From Gemmatimonadaceae bacterium (lineage in GTDB: Bacteria; Gemmatimonadota; Gemmatimonadetes; Gemmatimonadales; Gemmatimonadaceae), in assembly GCA_025358925.1 (NCBI GenBank), contig JANYHT010000005.1, positions 1-39,334 of the forward strand: a DNA stretch of 39,334 bases, read 5' to 3'. The position numbers and the translations under genes are program-made. Below the pieces are notes generated by a model. The model was not told the DNA's origin and did no database searches. It worked only from the letters and a program-made list of their open reading frames with translations. Of the stretch, positions 32,217-39,334 are shown in pieces. Every line of letters begins with the position of its first letter. Position 1 is the stretch's first letter.

Positions 32217-33124
32217 GCCGATGCTCCGGTGCTCGGATAGATTTCGGCGCCGCCCATGCGTTCGACCACACGTGTGGCCTCGACATGATCGGCCAATTCG
32301 CCGAGTTCGTTGTGCGCCATGCGGAAGAGTTCCGCTGTGAGTTGTAGTAGTGGTGACGGTACGTGTTGCTCGCGCGCCAGATCGGCGGCGATCGCTACAT
32401 CTTTGTCGAGCAACGCCAGCCGAAACGTACGAGGAAACTCGCGCGTCAGCACACGCGGCGGAAAGAGGTTCATGCTCGTGTTGCTTCGTCCGCTGGAGGC
32501 ATTGATCACCTCGAGCGCGATATCGGCAGCCACACCGGCCTTCTGCAATGCGACGAGCCCTTCCGCCAGTCCCCAAATGTGCATCGCGAGCATCGCGTTA
32601 TTTACGGCCTTAAGTGCGTCACCCGTACCAACCACGCCACAGTGCACAATCCGTTGTCCGAAGCATTCGAGGATCGGCCGCACACGGTCGACGGTGTTGA
32701 CGTCACCGCCCACCATGACGGTGAGTGTGCCCTGAACGGCACCAACCACTCCGCCAGAAACGGGTGCGTCGAGATATCCGATCTGGTGCTCTGCAAAGCG
32801 CGCTGCCATGCGACGTGATGTGGCGGGGTCGCCCGACGTGCAGTCAACGAAAACCGCACCCGCCGGCATGGTAGCGAGTATGCCGTCGGGACCATCCAAC
32901 AGTGATTCGACGTCGCGAGAGACGGGCACGCAGCAAACGACGACGTCGCGGTCGCGCGCTGCATCAGCGGGCGAGAGAGCAACGCGCGCCGGTGTCTCAG
33001 CGACGAAAGCATCGGCACGCGCTCGCGTACGATTCCACACCACGAAATCAAATTCGTCGCGCGCGAGGTGGCGCGCCATTGGTGCACCGATGGCACCGAG
33101 GCCGAGAAATGCAACGCGAGGCAT
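32213..33124 (-). CDS. Beta-hydroxyacid dehydrogenase (3-hydroxyisobutyrate dehydrogenase-like)
   Basis: A 303-residue NAD(P)-dependent dehydrogenase. The Rossmann motif is GLGAIGAPMARHL near the N-terminus, the substrate-binding signature DAPVSGGVVGAVQGTLTVMV, and the catalytic Lys lies in GTGDALKAVNNAML. These fit the 3-hydroxyisobutyrate/6-phosphogluconate-type family that also includes tartronate semialdehyde and glyoxylate/succinic semialdehyde reductases, so the exact substrate cannot be set. The family start MPRVAFLGLG defines ATG 33124, though the frame extends to 33196. It is the first gene of a five-gene operon that includes the class V aminotransferase-like gene (4-bp overlap). The intergenic region upstream (33125-33229) is shared with the divergent micro-ORF/HMA-like pair. 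Confidence 0.88.
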   Translation of the reverse strand: MPRVAFLGLGAIGAPMARHLARDEFDFVVWNRTRARADAFVAETPARVALSPADAARDRDVVVCCVPVSRDVESLLDGPDGILATMPAGAVFVDCTSGDPATSRRMAARFAEHQIGYLDAPVSGGVVGAVQGTLTVMVGGDVNTVDRVRPILECFGQRIVHCGVVGTGDALKAVNNAMLAMHIWGLAEGLVALQKAGVAADIALEVINASSGRSNTSMNLFPPRVLTREFPRTFRLALLDKDVAIAADLAREQHVPSPLLQLTAELFRMAHNELGELADHVEATRVVERMGGAEIYPSTGASA

Positions 33125-33167
33125 GCAGTCGTTGGTGAGGGAAGTCGCTGAGATCGGTGCGGAGTGC

Positions 33168-33196
33168 TTGACTTGCCCGCACTGAGAGTCAAACAT
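33168..33196 (+). promoter_or_regulatory. Candidate promoter with an inverted repeat
   Basis: TTGACT (33168-33173) and AAACAT (33191-33196) are 17 nt apart, a possible -35/-10 pair for the micro-ORF and HMA-like gene. TTGACT is also inversely repeated as AGTCAA at 33187-33192, giving a 6-bp dyad that overlaps the -35, so a repressor could bind here. It sits 72 bp from the divergent dehydrogenase start. Confidence 0.35.
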
Positions 33197-33229
33197 GCGT
33201 GGTCTGCGTGTCGGAGAGGAGGTGAGCCC

Positions 33230-33283
33230 GTGAAAAATCTTATGGTTTACGCTATTTTATACGCCAAGGTCGTAATGCGGTGA
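33230..33283 (+). CDS. 17-residue micro-ORF with a strong ribosome-binding site
   Basis: GTG 33230 opens MKNLMVYAILYAKVVMR and stops at TGA 33281-33283. A perfect AGGAGG lies at 33217-33222, 7 nt upstream, the best ribosome-binding site in the window. Its TGA overlaps the GTG of the next gene (33280-33282) in a GTGA junction, so translation of the HMA-like gene would be coupled to it. The hydrophobic peptide could be a leader or a small membrane peptide. Alternatively, it and the next frame are one gene split by a frameshift. No database match can be judged from the sequence alone. Confidence 0.45.
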   Translation: MKNLMVYAILYAKVVMR

Positions 33284-33546
33284 GTGCTGCTGGCTCGCGT
33301 ACTCGCGTGCACATCACGCTGGATGGACTCGTGGCAATCCATGCAGTACGGGCAGTGCGGATGGCGCTTGGCGCGGTACCCGGTGTTGTGTCCGCGGAGG
33401 TAACCATGATCGGCGCCGCTGTCGAAATCGAAGGCATTGTGGACGCACTCGCGCTGCGCGCGGTACTGGCTAGTGCGCTCCATGTAGTCGGGGTTCGCAT
33501 TGTGACAATCAGCGTGTCGCCGGGCCGCATTCTGCCGCTCGCGTAA
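33280..33546 (+). CDS. HMA-like ferredoxin-fold protein without metal cysteines
   Basis: An 88-residue protein matching the heavy-metal-associated (HMA) domain in layout: strand RVHITLDGLVAIHAV (first strand and loop), helix AVRAVRMALGAVPGV, strand VSAEVTMIGAAVEIEG, helix and last strand VGVRIVTI. In true HMA domains the loop has GMxCxxC; here the equivalent DGLVAIHA has no cysteine, so copper or zinc binding by this site is not expected. The start is a GTG overlapping the stop of the 17-residue frame. A second GTG (VHITLDG) lies at 33307. The gene is single, divergent from the five-gene operon and 151 bp before MgtE. Role unknown: perhaps a chaperone or regulatory domain. Confidence 0.55.
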   Translation: MSAAGSRTRVHITLDGLVAIHAVRAVRMALGAVPGVVSAEVTMIGAAVEIEGIVDALALRAVLASALHVVGVRIVTISVSPGRILPLA

Positions 33547-33582
33547 CGCGCGAAATACGATGTGCCCGGCGACTTCTTGCGC

Positions 33583-33610
33583 CGAGGTGCTCAGGCTAAC
33601 TTGCGCCTCG
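33583..33610 (+). promoter_or_regulatory. Hairpin upstream of mgtE
   Basis: CGAGGTGC (33583-33590) and GCGCCTCG (33603-33610) form an 8-bp stem with one G-U pair and a 12-nt loop, 37 bp past the HMA-like gene. It may terminate that gene or be part of an mgtE leader. The known M-box magnesium riboswitch is not recognisable here. Confidence 0.4.
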
Positions 33611-33697
33611 CAAGACCCTACTCGCCGCTCGCTCTGCCTAGACCTTTGATCGCCGCGCGGTGACGAGCCTTGCTCGCGCCGAGGGGGGAACCGGACG

Positions 33698-35173
33698 ATG
33701 CCACCCCAGAAAGAAGTCAAACGGCCGCTAGCGGCATTGCTGGTGCCCGACCTCCTCGAACTGCTTGAGGAGTCGCCGGAAAGCATCGGTCCGCAAACCG
33801 AAGAAATGCATCCGGCCGATCTCGCGGACGTCGCCGAAGCGATGCCGGTTGAAAAGGTGCGCGCATTCTTGGCCGCATTATCCAGCGAGCGTGCTGCCGA
33901 GGTGTTGGAGTATCTCGACGACGACCTCCGTACGCAGGTGCTCGAGGAGCTGACGGCGCGCGAGGCCGCCGACATCATCGAAGAGATGACGCCGGACGAA
34001 CGCGTCGACGCACTCGACGAGCTCGACGAAGAGACGGCTGACGAAATTTTGTCAGAGATGGGCGCCGAGGCACAGGCGGAGACGGAGCGGTTGCTCGAGT
34101 ACGATCCGTATACGGCTGGTGGTTTGATGACAACCGAGTTTGTGTCGGTCGCCGAGGATCTCACGGTGGAAGAAGCGTTGCGCGCCGTGCGGGCGATGGC
34201 GCGTGCAGGTCGTCGCGAAGCGATGTACACGATCTACACCACGGATACGAACGGACGTTTGCACGGGGTGTTATCGCTACGCGAACTCTTGGCGGCGCCG
34301 GAAGGTGCACGTATTGCCGAGATCGCGTGGAGCGACGTCGTGAGTGTGTCGCCCGACATGTTGCAGGAAGAAGCGTCGCAAATCATTTCCAACTACGACC
34401 TTGTTGCGTTGCCCGTCGTCGACAAAGAGCGACGACTGTTGGGCGTGGTCACGGTTGATGACGCCATCGACGTCATCCAGGAAGAGCAAACGGAAGACGC
34501 GCAGAAATTCGGTGGTATGGAAGCCATCGAAGAGCCGTACATGCAAACAGCGCTCCCGATCATGATCCGGAAGCGGGCAGGCTGGCTGGCCGTGTTATTC
34601 ATTGGCGAAATGTTTACGTCAACGGCCATGCAGCACTACGAAACGTCGCTTGAAAAAGCGATCGTACTCAGTCTTTTTATTCCGCTCATCATCAGTTCGG
34701 GCGGCAATTCTGGGTCGCAGGCCACGTCGCTCATTATTCGTTCGCTCGCGCTGCGTGAAGTCACCGTGCGCGATTGGTGGAAAGTGGCAATGCGTGAACT
34801 GCCCTCTGGACTTGCACTCGGCGCGATCCTCGGCTTGATCGGTATCGGTCGCATTTTGTTGTGGCAGTGGATGTTTGCGCGCGGCGTGCATGTCGGCGAT
34901 TTCGACGTTGCATGGTGGCATGTTCCACGGGTGGATCTCGGTTACAACTACGGGAAATACGCGATACGCATCGCGCTCACGATCGGTATCGCGCTCGTCG
35001 GTGTGGTGACCTTTGGGTCGCTCACGGGCTCGATGCTCCCATTTATTTTGCGACGCGCAGGTTTTGATCCGGCGAGTGCGTCGGCGCCTGCGGTCGCGAC
35101 GCTCGTGGACATGACCGGTATTGTCATTTACTTCACGGTCGCAGCAACGATGCTGGGCGGAATTCTCCTCTGA
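33698..35173 (+). CDS. mgtE: Magnesium transporter MgtE
   Basis: A 491-residue MgtE-type channel for Mg2+. Order is that of the family: acidic cytoplasmic MgtE-N domain (30-130, with LLEESPESIGPQTEEMHPAD and DERVDALDELDEETADEI), two CBS domains (about 150-270, MTTEFVSVAEDLTVEEALRA and VSPDMLQEEASQIISN), and a C-terminal transmembrane domain (about 290-490) with five helices, including SLFIPLIISSGGNSGSQATS, the pore-lining signature. The CBS and N domains sense cytosolic Mg and close the pore. A GAGGGGGG ribosome-binding site lies 8-9 nt before ATG 33698. Length is slightly larger than Thermus MgtE (450). EamA follows 5 bp later, so the two may form an operon. Upstream leader has hairpins but no known Mg riboswitch. 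Confidence 0.95.
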   Translation: MPPQKEVKRPLAALLVPDLLELLEESPESIGPQTEEMHPADLADVAEAMPVEKVRAFLAALSSERAAEVLEYLDDDLRTQVLEELTAREAADIIEEMTPDERVDALDELDEETADEILSEMGAEAQAETERLLEYDPYTAGGLMTTEFVSVAEDLTVEEALRAVRAMARAGRREAMYTIYTTDTNGRLHGVLSLRELLAAPEGARIAEIAWSDVVSVSPDMLQEEASQIISNYDLVALPVVDKERRLLGVVTVDDAIDVIQEEQTEDAQKFGGMEAIEEPYMQTALPIMIRKRAGWLAVLFIGEMFTSTAMQHYETSLEKAIVLSLFIPLIISSGGNSGSQATSLIIRSLALREVTVRDWWKVAMRELPSGLALGAILGLIGIGRILLWQWMFARGVHVGDFDVAWWHVPRVDLGYNYGKYAIRIALTIGIALVGVVTFGSLTGSMLPFILRRAGFDPASASAPAVATLVDMTGIVIYFTVAATMLGGILL

Positions 35174-35178
35174 ACGCG

Positions 35179-36123
35179 TTGGCGCGTCAGAGTGTGCTTC
35201 GCGCCACGTTACTGGTTGCGTTGAGTGCGTGTTGTTTCGGATCGATTTCACCGCTCACGGTCATTGCGTTACGCAGTGGGGCGGCGCTGCAAGGCATTCA
35301 GGCGTGGCGATATTTGACGACGGCAGTGCTGCTGGTGCTGTACGCGTTGTTCACTCGTGCGCCGGCGCATCCGATTGCGGGTCGTGAATGGTGGCGGCCA
35401 CGTGTGTTGCTCGTGGCGGGTGGCGGGCAGGCGACCGTGGCAACGCTCGCGTTGTTGGCGTTGCGATGGATTCCGGCATCGACCGAAGCATTTTTGTTTT
35501 ACACATATCCGGCGTGGGTGACACTGTTCACCGCGTTGCGCGGTGTCGAGCGCCTGACGCGCACGCGACTTCTCGCGCTGGCGTTGGCGCTAGGTGGTAT
35601 TGCGTTTATGGTCGGCGCGCCCGATGCGAAGTCGTTGCAACCGATCGGAGTGGCGTGTGCGTTGATCGCGGCGATTGTGTATTCGGCCTACATCCCAGTC
35701 CTTGACCGCCTGCAGCGTGATCGCGCACCGCTGGATGTGTCTCGTGCTATTGCCGTTGGCGGGGCGATCTTGTTTCTCGCCTGGGCGATTGCAACCAACG
35801 CGCTGTTCGCGCATTTCGACGCGCGGACCGTCGTTGCCAGCGTGTTGCAGGGCATCCTCTCGGCGGGTGCGTTTGTTGGCTTTCTGGCGGGATTGGCGAG
35901 TTTGGGCGCGGTGCGCACGGCCATCACGTCGACGATCGAGCCATTTTGGACGACGCTGCTCGGCGTCTTGCTGTTGGCGCAGCCTGCGGGCGACGGCACG
36001 CTGATTGGCGGCGCGGCGATCATGGCCGCAGTCCTGCTGCTGCAGTGGAGATCCGTGTCGAGTGTGCCACTAGATTCGTCTACAGCGCAGAGGGTGGATC
36101 ATTCTGGTCGCCCGACCTCCTGA
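35179..36123 (+). CDS. EamA/DMT-family transporter
   Basis: A 314-residue inner-membrane carrier of the drug/metabolite transporter superfamily, with about ten hydrophobic helices in two EamA repeats (residues about 8-140 and 155-295). Family features are [20 protein letters not shown] at the start, [20 protein letters not shown], and the second-half [19 protein letters not shown]. The substrate is not predictable; amino-acid or metabolite efflux is typical. The start is a TTG at 35179, 5 bp after the mgtE stop; a GTG at 35194 is also possible and would leave the first helix intact. The gene is close-coupled to mgtE and followed 8 bp later by the epimerase gene. Confidence 0.87.
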   Translation: MARQSVLRATLLVALSACCFGSISPLTVIALRSGAALQGIQAWRYLTTAVLLVLYALFTRAPAHPIAGREWWRPRVLLVAGGGQATVATLALLALRWIPASTEAFLFYTYPAWVTLFTALRGVERLTRTRLLALALALGGIAFMVGAPDAKSLQPIGVACALIAAIVYSAYIPVLDRLQRDRAPLDVSRAIAVGGAILFLAWAIATNALFAHFDARTVVASVLQGILSAGAFVGFLAGLASLGAVRTAITSTIEPFWTTLLGVLLLAQPAGDGTLIGGAAIMAAVLLLQWRSVSSVPLDSSTAQRVDHSGRPTS

Positions 36124-36131
36124 GGATTTGC

Positions 36132-37148
36132 ATGGCAAAGATTTTGGTTACCGGCGCTGCCGGATTTATCGGCTATCACACGAGTGAACGTTTGCTTGCG
36201 CGCGGCGACGAAGTGGTCGGCCTTGACTGCGTGAACGACTACTACGATCCCACGCTAAAAGAGTCGCGTATTGCGCGACTTGCCACGAAACCGGGCTTTC
36301 GTCTTGAGCGCAGGCAGTTGGGTGATCGCGCGGGCGTTGAGCGGGTCTTTCGCGAAGAGCGTTTTGACAAGGTGATTCATCTCGCGGCGCAGGCGGGCGT
36401 GCGGTATTCGCTCACGAATCCGCACGCGTACATCGAGAGCAACTTGGTGGGTTTCCTGCATATTTTGGAAGGATGCCGTCATCACGGGGTGCAGCATCTC
36501 ACATATGCGTCGTCGTCGAGCGTGTACGGTGCGAACACCGCGATGCCGTTTTCGGTGCATCAGAATGTGGATCATCCAGTGTCGCTGTATGCCGCGACCA
36601 AGAAGGCCAACGAGCTGATGGCGCACACGTACAGCCATCTGTATCGCTTGCCGACGACAGGACTGCGCTTCTTCACCGTGTACGGACCGTGGGGCCGCCC
36701 CGACATGGCGATGTTTTTGTTTACAAAAGCGATTCTCGATGGGAAGCCCATTGACGTGTTTAATCACGGCAAGATGTTGCGCGACTTCACATACATCGAT
36801 GATATCGTCGAGGGTGTGGTGCGCACCAGCGATCATACCGCGCAACCAAATCCCGACTGGAACAGTGACGCGCCTGATTCGGCGACAAGTCGCGCTCCAT
36901 ATCGCCTCTACAACATTGGCAACAACAATCCGGTGGAGTTGATGTATCTCATCAGCACCATTGAGCAGCAGTTGGGGCGTGTTGCGGAGAAGCGCATGCT
37001 GGATATTCAGCCGGGTGACGTGCCGGCAACGTATGCCGACGTTGAGGCGTTGGTGCAAGATGTTGGCTTCGCGCCGAAGACACCAATCGAAGTTGGCGTT
37101 CGGAATTTTATTGCGTGGTATCGCGAGTATTACGGCGTGGGAGACTGA
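36132..37148 (+). CDS. UDP-glucuronate 4-epimerase-like nucleotide-sugar epimerase
   Basis: A 338-residue extended short-chain dehydrogenase. NAD motif GAAGFIGYH at the N-terminus; SSSSVYGAN and catalytic YAATK (Tyr-x3-Lys); [20 protein letters not shown] and [11 protein letters not shown]. These fit the UDP-GlcA/UDP-GalA 4-epimerase group (CapI/LspL type). It would turn UDP-glucuronate, made by the next gene's product, into UDP-galacturonate for surface polysaccharide. GAGG lies 6-9 nt before ATG 36132. EamA ends 8 bp upstream and the dehydrogenase starts 7 bp downstream, so all belong to one transcription unit. An exact substrate cannot be fixed by sequence alone, and UDP-GlcNAc epimerase is less likely. 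Confidence 0.88.
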   Translation: MAKILVTGAAGFIGYHTSERLLARGDEVVGLDCVNDYYDPTLKESRIARLATKPGFRLERRQLGDRAGVERVFREERFDKVIHLAAQAGVRYSLTNPHAYIESNLVGFLHILEGCRHHGVQHLTYASSSSVYGANTAMPFSVHQNVDHPVSLYAATKKANELMAHTYSHLYRLPTTGLRFFTVYGPWGRPDMAMFLFTKAILDGKPIDVFNHGKMLRDFTYIDDIVEGVVRTSDHTAQPNPDWNSDAPDSATSRAPYRLYNIGNNNPVELMYLISTIEQQLGRVAEKRMLDIQPGDVPATYADVEALVQDVGFAPKTPIEVGVRNFIAWYREYYGVGD

Positions 37149-37155
37149 GTCCGAC

Positions 37156-38460
37156 ATGAAGATCACGATGATTGGCACGGGATATGTCGGACTCGTCTCG
37201 GGGGCGTGCTTCGCGGAGTTTGGGCCGCACGTTAGGTGTGTTGACCTGGACACGGCAAAGATTGAACGGCTGCGTCGCGGTGAAATTCCCATTTACGAAC
37301 CGGGGCTGGAAGCGCTTGTCGCAAAAGGCGTGCAGAGCGGGCGTTTAAGTTTTACGACGGACCTCGCGTCCGCTGTTGCGGATGCCGACGCGGTATTCAT
37401 TGCCGTTGGTACGCCGTCGCGCCGTGGTGACGGGCATGCCGACTTGCGGTATGTCGAAGCGGCGGCGGCCGACATCGCCCGCGCGCTTACGGGATACACG
37501 GTGGTCGTGACCAAGAGCACCGTGCCCGTAGGTACCGGTCGTCGCGTCGCGCAGATTATCCGGGAGACAAATCCTACTGCCGATTTTGACGTCGCGTCCA
37601 ACCCCGAGTTTTTGCGAGAGGGTTCGGCTATTCCGGACTTTATGCGCCCGGATCGCGTGGTGATTGGTGCCGAGACTGAGCGTGCACGCAGCGTGATGCA
37701 GTCATTGTATCGACCGCTGTATTTATTGGAGACACCGGTGGTGATGACGACGCTGGAAACAGCGGAGCTCACGAAGTACGCGGCCAATGCATTTCTTGCC
37801 ACCAAAATCACGTTCATTAACGAGATTGCGGATTTGTGCGAGAAGGTTGGGGCTAACGTGCAAGATGTGGCGCGCGGCATGGGGCTGGACGGCCGCATCG
37901 GTAAGAAATTCTTACATGCGGGGCCGGGTTACGGCGGTTCGTGCTTTCCGAAAGACACGATTGCGTTGGTGCGCACCGCGCAGGAGTACGGCTCGCCAGC
38001 ACGCATCGTCGAGACCGTGGTGCAAGTGAATGATCGTCGCAAAGGGGCGATGGCATCACGCGTGATGACGGCCGCAGGTGGAAGCGTGCGTGGAAAAACG
38101 GTGGGCGTGCTTGGTGTGGCGTTCAAACCCAACACCGACGACATGCGTGATGCGCCAAGTCTCGCCATTATACCGGCGCTGCAGGACGCGGGCGCCAACA
38201 TTCGTGCGTATGATCCGGCGGCCATGCATGAAGCAACCCCGCTGCTGCCGGGCGTGACGTGGTGCGCCGACGCGTATGATGCGGCGCAAGGTGCGGATGT
38301 GCTCGTGCTCATCACGGAGTGGAACGAATTTCGCGCGCTCGACTTGGAACGAATCGGTGCCGTCATGCGCGCGAAAGTACTGGTTGATTTGCGCAACGTG
38401 TACGATGCCGCCGAAGTGCGCGCGTCGGGTTTCGCATACTCCAGCGTTGGACGCAGCTAA
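37156..38460 (+). CDS. UDP-glucose 6-dehydrogenase
   Basis: A 434-residue UDP-glucose/GDP-mannose dehydrogenase. MKITMIGTGYVGLVSGACFA is the NAD-binding N-terminus; IPIYEPGL, TKSTVPVGT, NPEFLREGSAIPDFMRPDRV follow; the catalytic Cys263 is in GYGGSCFPKD; the C-terminal domain has VAFKPNTDDMRDAPSL. It oxidises UDP-glucose in two steps to UDP-glucuronate, a precursor of acidic polysaccharides. The substrate (UDP-glucose rather than GDP-mannose) is inferred from the overall pattern and from the epimerase immediately upstream, which would use UDP-glucuronate. ATG 37156 starts 7 bp after the epimerase. The DegT-type gene follows 4 bp later. Normal length. Confidence 0.93.
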   Translation: MKITMIGTGYVGLVSGACFAEFGPHVRCVDLDTAKIERLRRGEIPIYEPGLEALVAKGVQSGRLSFTTDLASAVADADAVFIAVGTPSRRGDGHADLRYVEAAAADIARALTGYTVVVTKSTVPVGTGRRVAQIIRETNPTADFDVASNPEFLREGSAIPDFMRPDRVVIGAETERARSVMQSLYRPLYLLETPVVMTTLETAELTKYAANAFLATKITFINEIADLCEKVGANVQDVARGMGLDGRIGKKFLHAGPGYGGSCFPKDTIALVRTAQEYGSPARIVETVVQVNDRRKGAMASRVMTAAGGSVRGKTVGVLGVAFKPNTDDMRDAPSLAIIPALQDAGANIRAYDPAAMHEATPLLPGVTWCADAYDAAQGADVLVLITEWNEFRALDLERIGAVMRAKVLVDLRNVYDAAEVRASGFAYSSVGRS

Positions 38461-38464
38461 CGCG

Positions 38465-39334
38465 ATGCGCGTTCCGTTTCTTGACCTCAAGGCGCAGTAT
38501 CAATCGCTGCGCGAGGACATAGGCGTGGCAATCAACCACGTGTTTGAAGGCGGCGTGTATGCCAACGGGCCGAACGTCACCGCGTTCGAACGCGAATTTG
38601 CCGACTACGTCGGTACACCAAATGCCATTGGTTGCGCCAATGGTAGCGACGCGCTGGAAATGGTGTTTCGCTCGTGGGGCACGCGTGGCGGCGATGAAAT
38701 TATTGTGCCGGCCAATGCGTGGATCACTGCCGTGTCATCAGCCACGATGTACGGCGCCAAACCGGTGTTTGTGGATGTGGACGAACGCACGGGCACTATC
38801 GACCCCGTAGATGTCGAACGCAAGATCACGTTTCGGACGAAGGCCATTGTCGTGGTGCATACGTTTGGTGTGCCAGCGGATATGGACGCGATCCTGCGTG
38901 TTGCCCGACCGCGTGGCATTCGTGTTTTGGAAGATTGCGCCCAATCGCTCGGCGCGCGCATTGATGGTCATCAAGTGGGTACCATCGGTGCTGCGGCCAC
39001 TTTCAGTTTTCGCCCTGACAAAACACTCGGTGCCTACGGCGATGGCGGTGCCATTGTCGTGAACCGCGATGAAGATGCCGAGCTGTTACGTCGTATTGGT
39101 AATAGTGGGCAGGCGTTCGAGAACGATCACCGCATGGAAGGACGCAATAGTCGGCTGGACGAATTGCAGGCTGCAGTGTTGCGCGTGAAGTTGCGGCATC
39201 TTGATGATTGGGTGGATGCGCGTCGTCGGCACGCCGCACGCTATATCACGCAGCTTGCTGGATTGCCGCTGACACTGCCCGCCGTGCCCAAGTTTGCCGA
39301 GCCATCGTGGCAGATATTTGCGATCCGCGTGGAG
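38465..39334 (+). CDS. DegT/DnrJ/EryC1-type sugar aminotransferase (partial)
   Basis: The frame from ATG 38465 is open to the window end (290 residues seen, so the C-terminus is missing). It has the DegT family order: VPFLDLKAQYQSLREDI, NGSDALEMVFRSWGTRGGDE, VPANAWITAVSSATMYGAKP, LEDCAQSLGARIDGH, and the PLP lysine in FSFRPDKTLGAYGDGGAI (Lys of PDK; PTKNLG in most relatives). These enzymes transfer an amino group to a keto sugar nucleotide. Its place after the epimerase and UDP-glucose dehydrogenase fits synthesis of an amino sugar for surface polysaccharide. Start 4 bp after the dehydrogenase stop. Confidence 0.9.
   Translation, partial: MRVPFLDLKAQYQSLREDIGVAINHVFEGGVYANGPNVTAFEREFADYVGTPNAIGCANGSDALEMVFRSWGTRGGDEIIVPANAWITAVSSATMYGAKPVFVDVDERTGTIDPVDVERKITFRTKAIVVVHTFGVPADMDAILRVARPRGIRVLEDCAQSLGARIDGHQVGTIGAAATFSFRPDKTLGAYGDGGAIVVNRDEDAELLRRIGNSGQAFENDHRMEGRNSRLDELQAAVLRVKLRHLDDWVDARRRHAARYITQLAGLPLTLPAVPKFAEPSWQIFAIRVE

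Noticed and set aside
33547-33697. Magnesium riboswitch (M-box) upstream of mgtE
   Set aside because: The leader has GC hairpins but I could not find the conserved M-box core; a covariance-model search would decide.
33247-34230. A 327-codon minus-strand frame over mgtE and the HMA-like gene
   Set aside because: Low-complexity Ser/Ala shadow; both plus-strand genes are supported.

Overview
The window looks like a chromosomal segment of a GC-rich Gram-negative bacterium, most plausibly a member of Gemmatimonadota. This is inferred from gene content: a Ser/Thr kinase with an N-terminal zinc ribbon, a BTAD/AAA regulator fused to a membrane-anchored C-terminal part, CsgG-like envelope proteins, three PEP-CTERM proteins, a beta-barrel-like protein ending in Phe, and many GTG/TTG starts. 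No rRNA or other decisive marker is present, so the phylum is a guess. Codon use and base composition look even throughout, and no intact mobile element, phage or CRISPR array was seen.

Left part (1-10968) is an envelope and signalling block. The 3' end of an unknown gene meets, tail to tail, a two-gene minus-strand unit (CsgG-like lipoprotein, then outer-membrane-barrel-like protein). Divergent to it is a 935-residue surface protein with five bacterial Ig-like repeats, two carboxypeptidase-regulatory-like domains and a YfaP/DUF2135-like C-terminus. A membrane-anchored Ser/Thr kinase, a second CsgG-like protein and a BTAD-AAA protein with one membrane segment follow.

Middle part (11129-21833) is more accessory. 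It holds three PEP-CTERM proteins, an orphan gene, a PD-(D/E)XK nuclease-family protein, a stand-alone Clp N-domain protein, and a decayed toxin-antitoxin pair in which the AbrB-type antitoxin has an in-frame stop and the MazF/PemK-type toxin a frameshift. tRNA-Gln(CUG), a 58-residue membrane protein and glutaminyl-tRNA synthetase follow on the minus strand, then an orphan lipoprotein and tRNA-Ala(CGC).

Right part (21926-33546) has a class II photolyase, a threonine/serine dehydratase, a KGG-motif stress protein, RNase Z, and a tightly packed five-gene minus-strand operon: beta-hydroxyacid dehydrogenase, class V aminotransferase-like protein, lipoprotein, MFS exporter, family B DNA polymerase. 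Divergent to it is a strongly initiated micro-ORF overlapping a gene for a metal-site-less HMA-like domain. The end (33698-39334) holds MgtE, an EamA transporter, and the start of a polysaccharide-precursor locus (nucleotide-sugar epimerase, UDP-glucose 6-dehydrogenase, DegT-type aminotransferase cut by the window edge).
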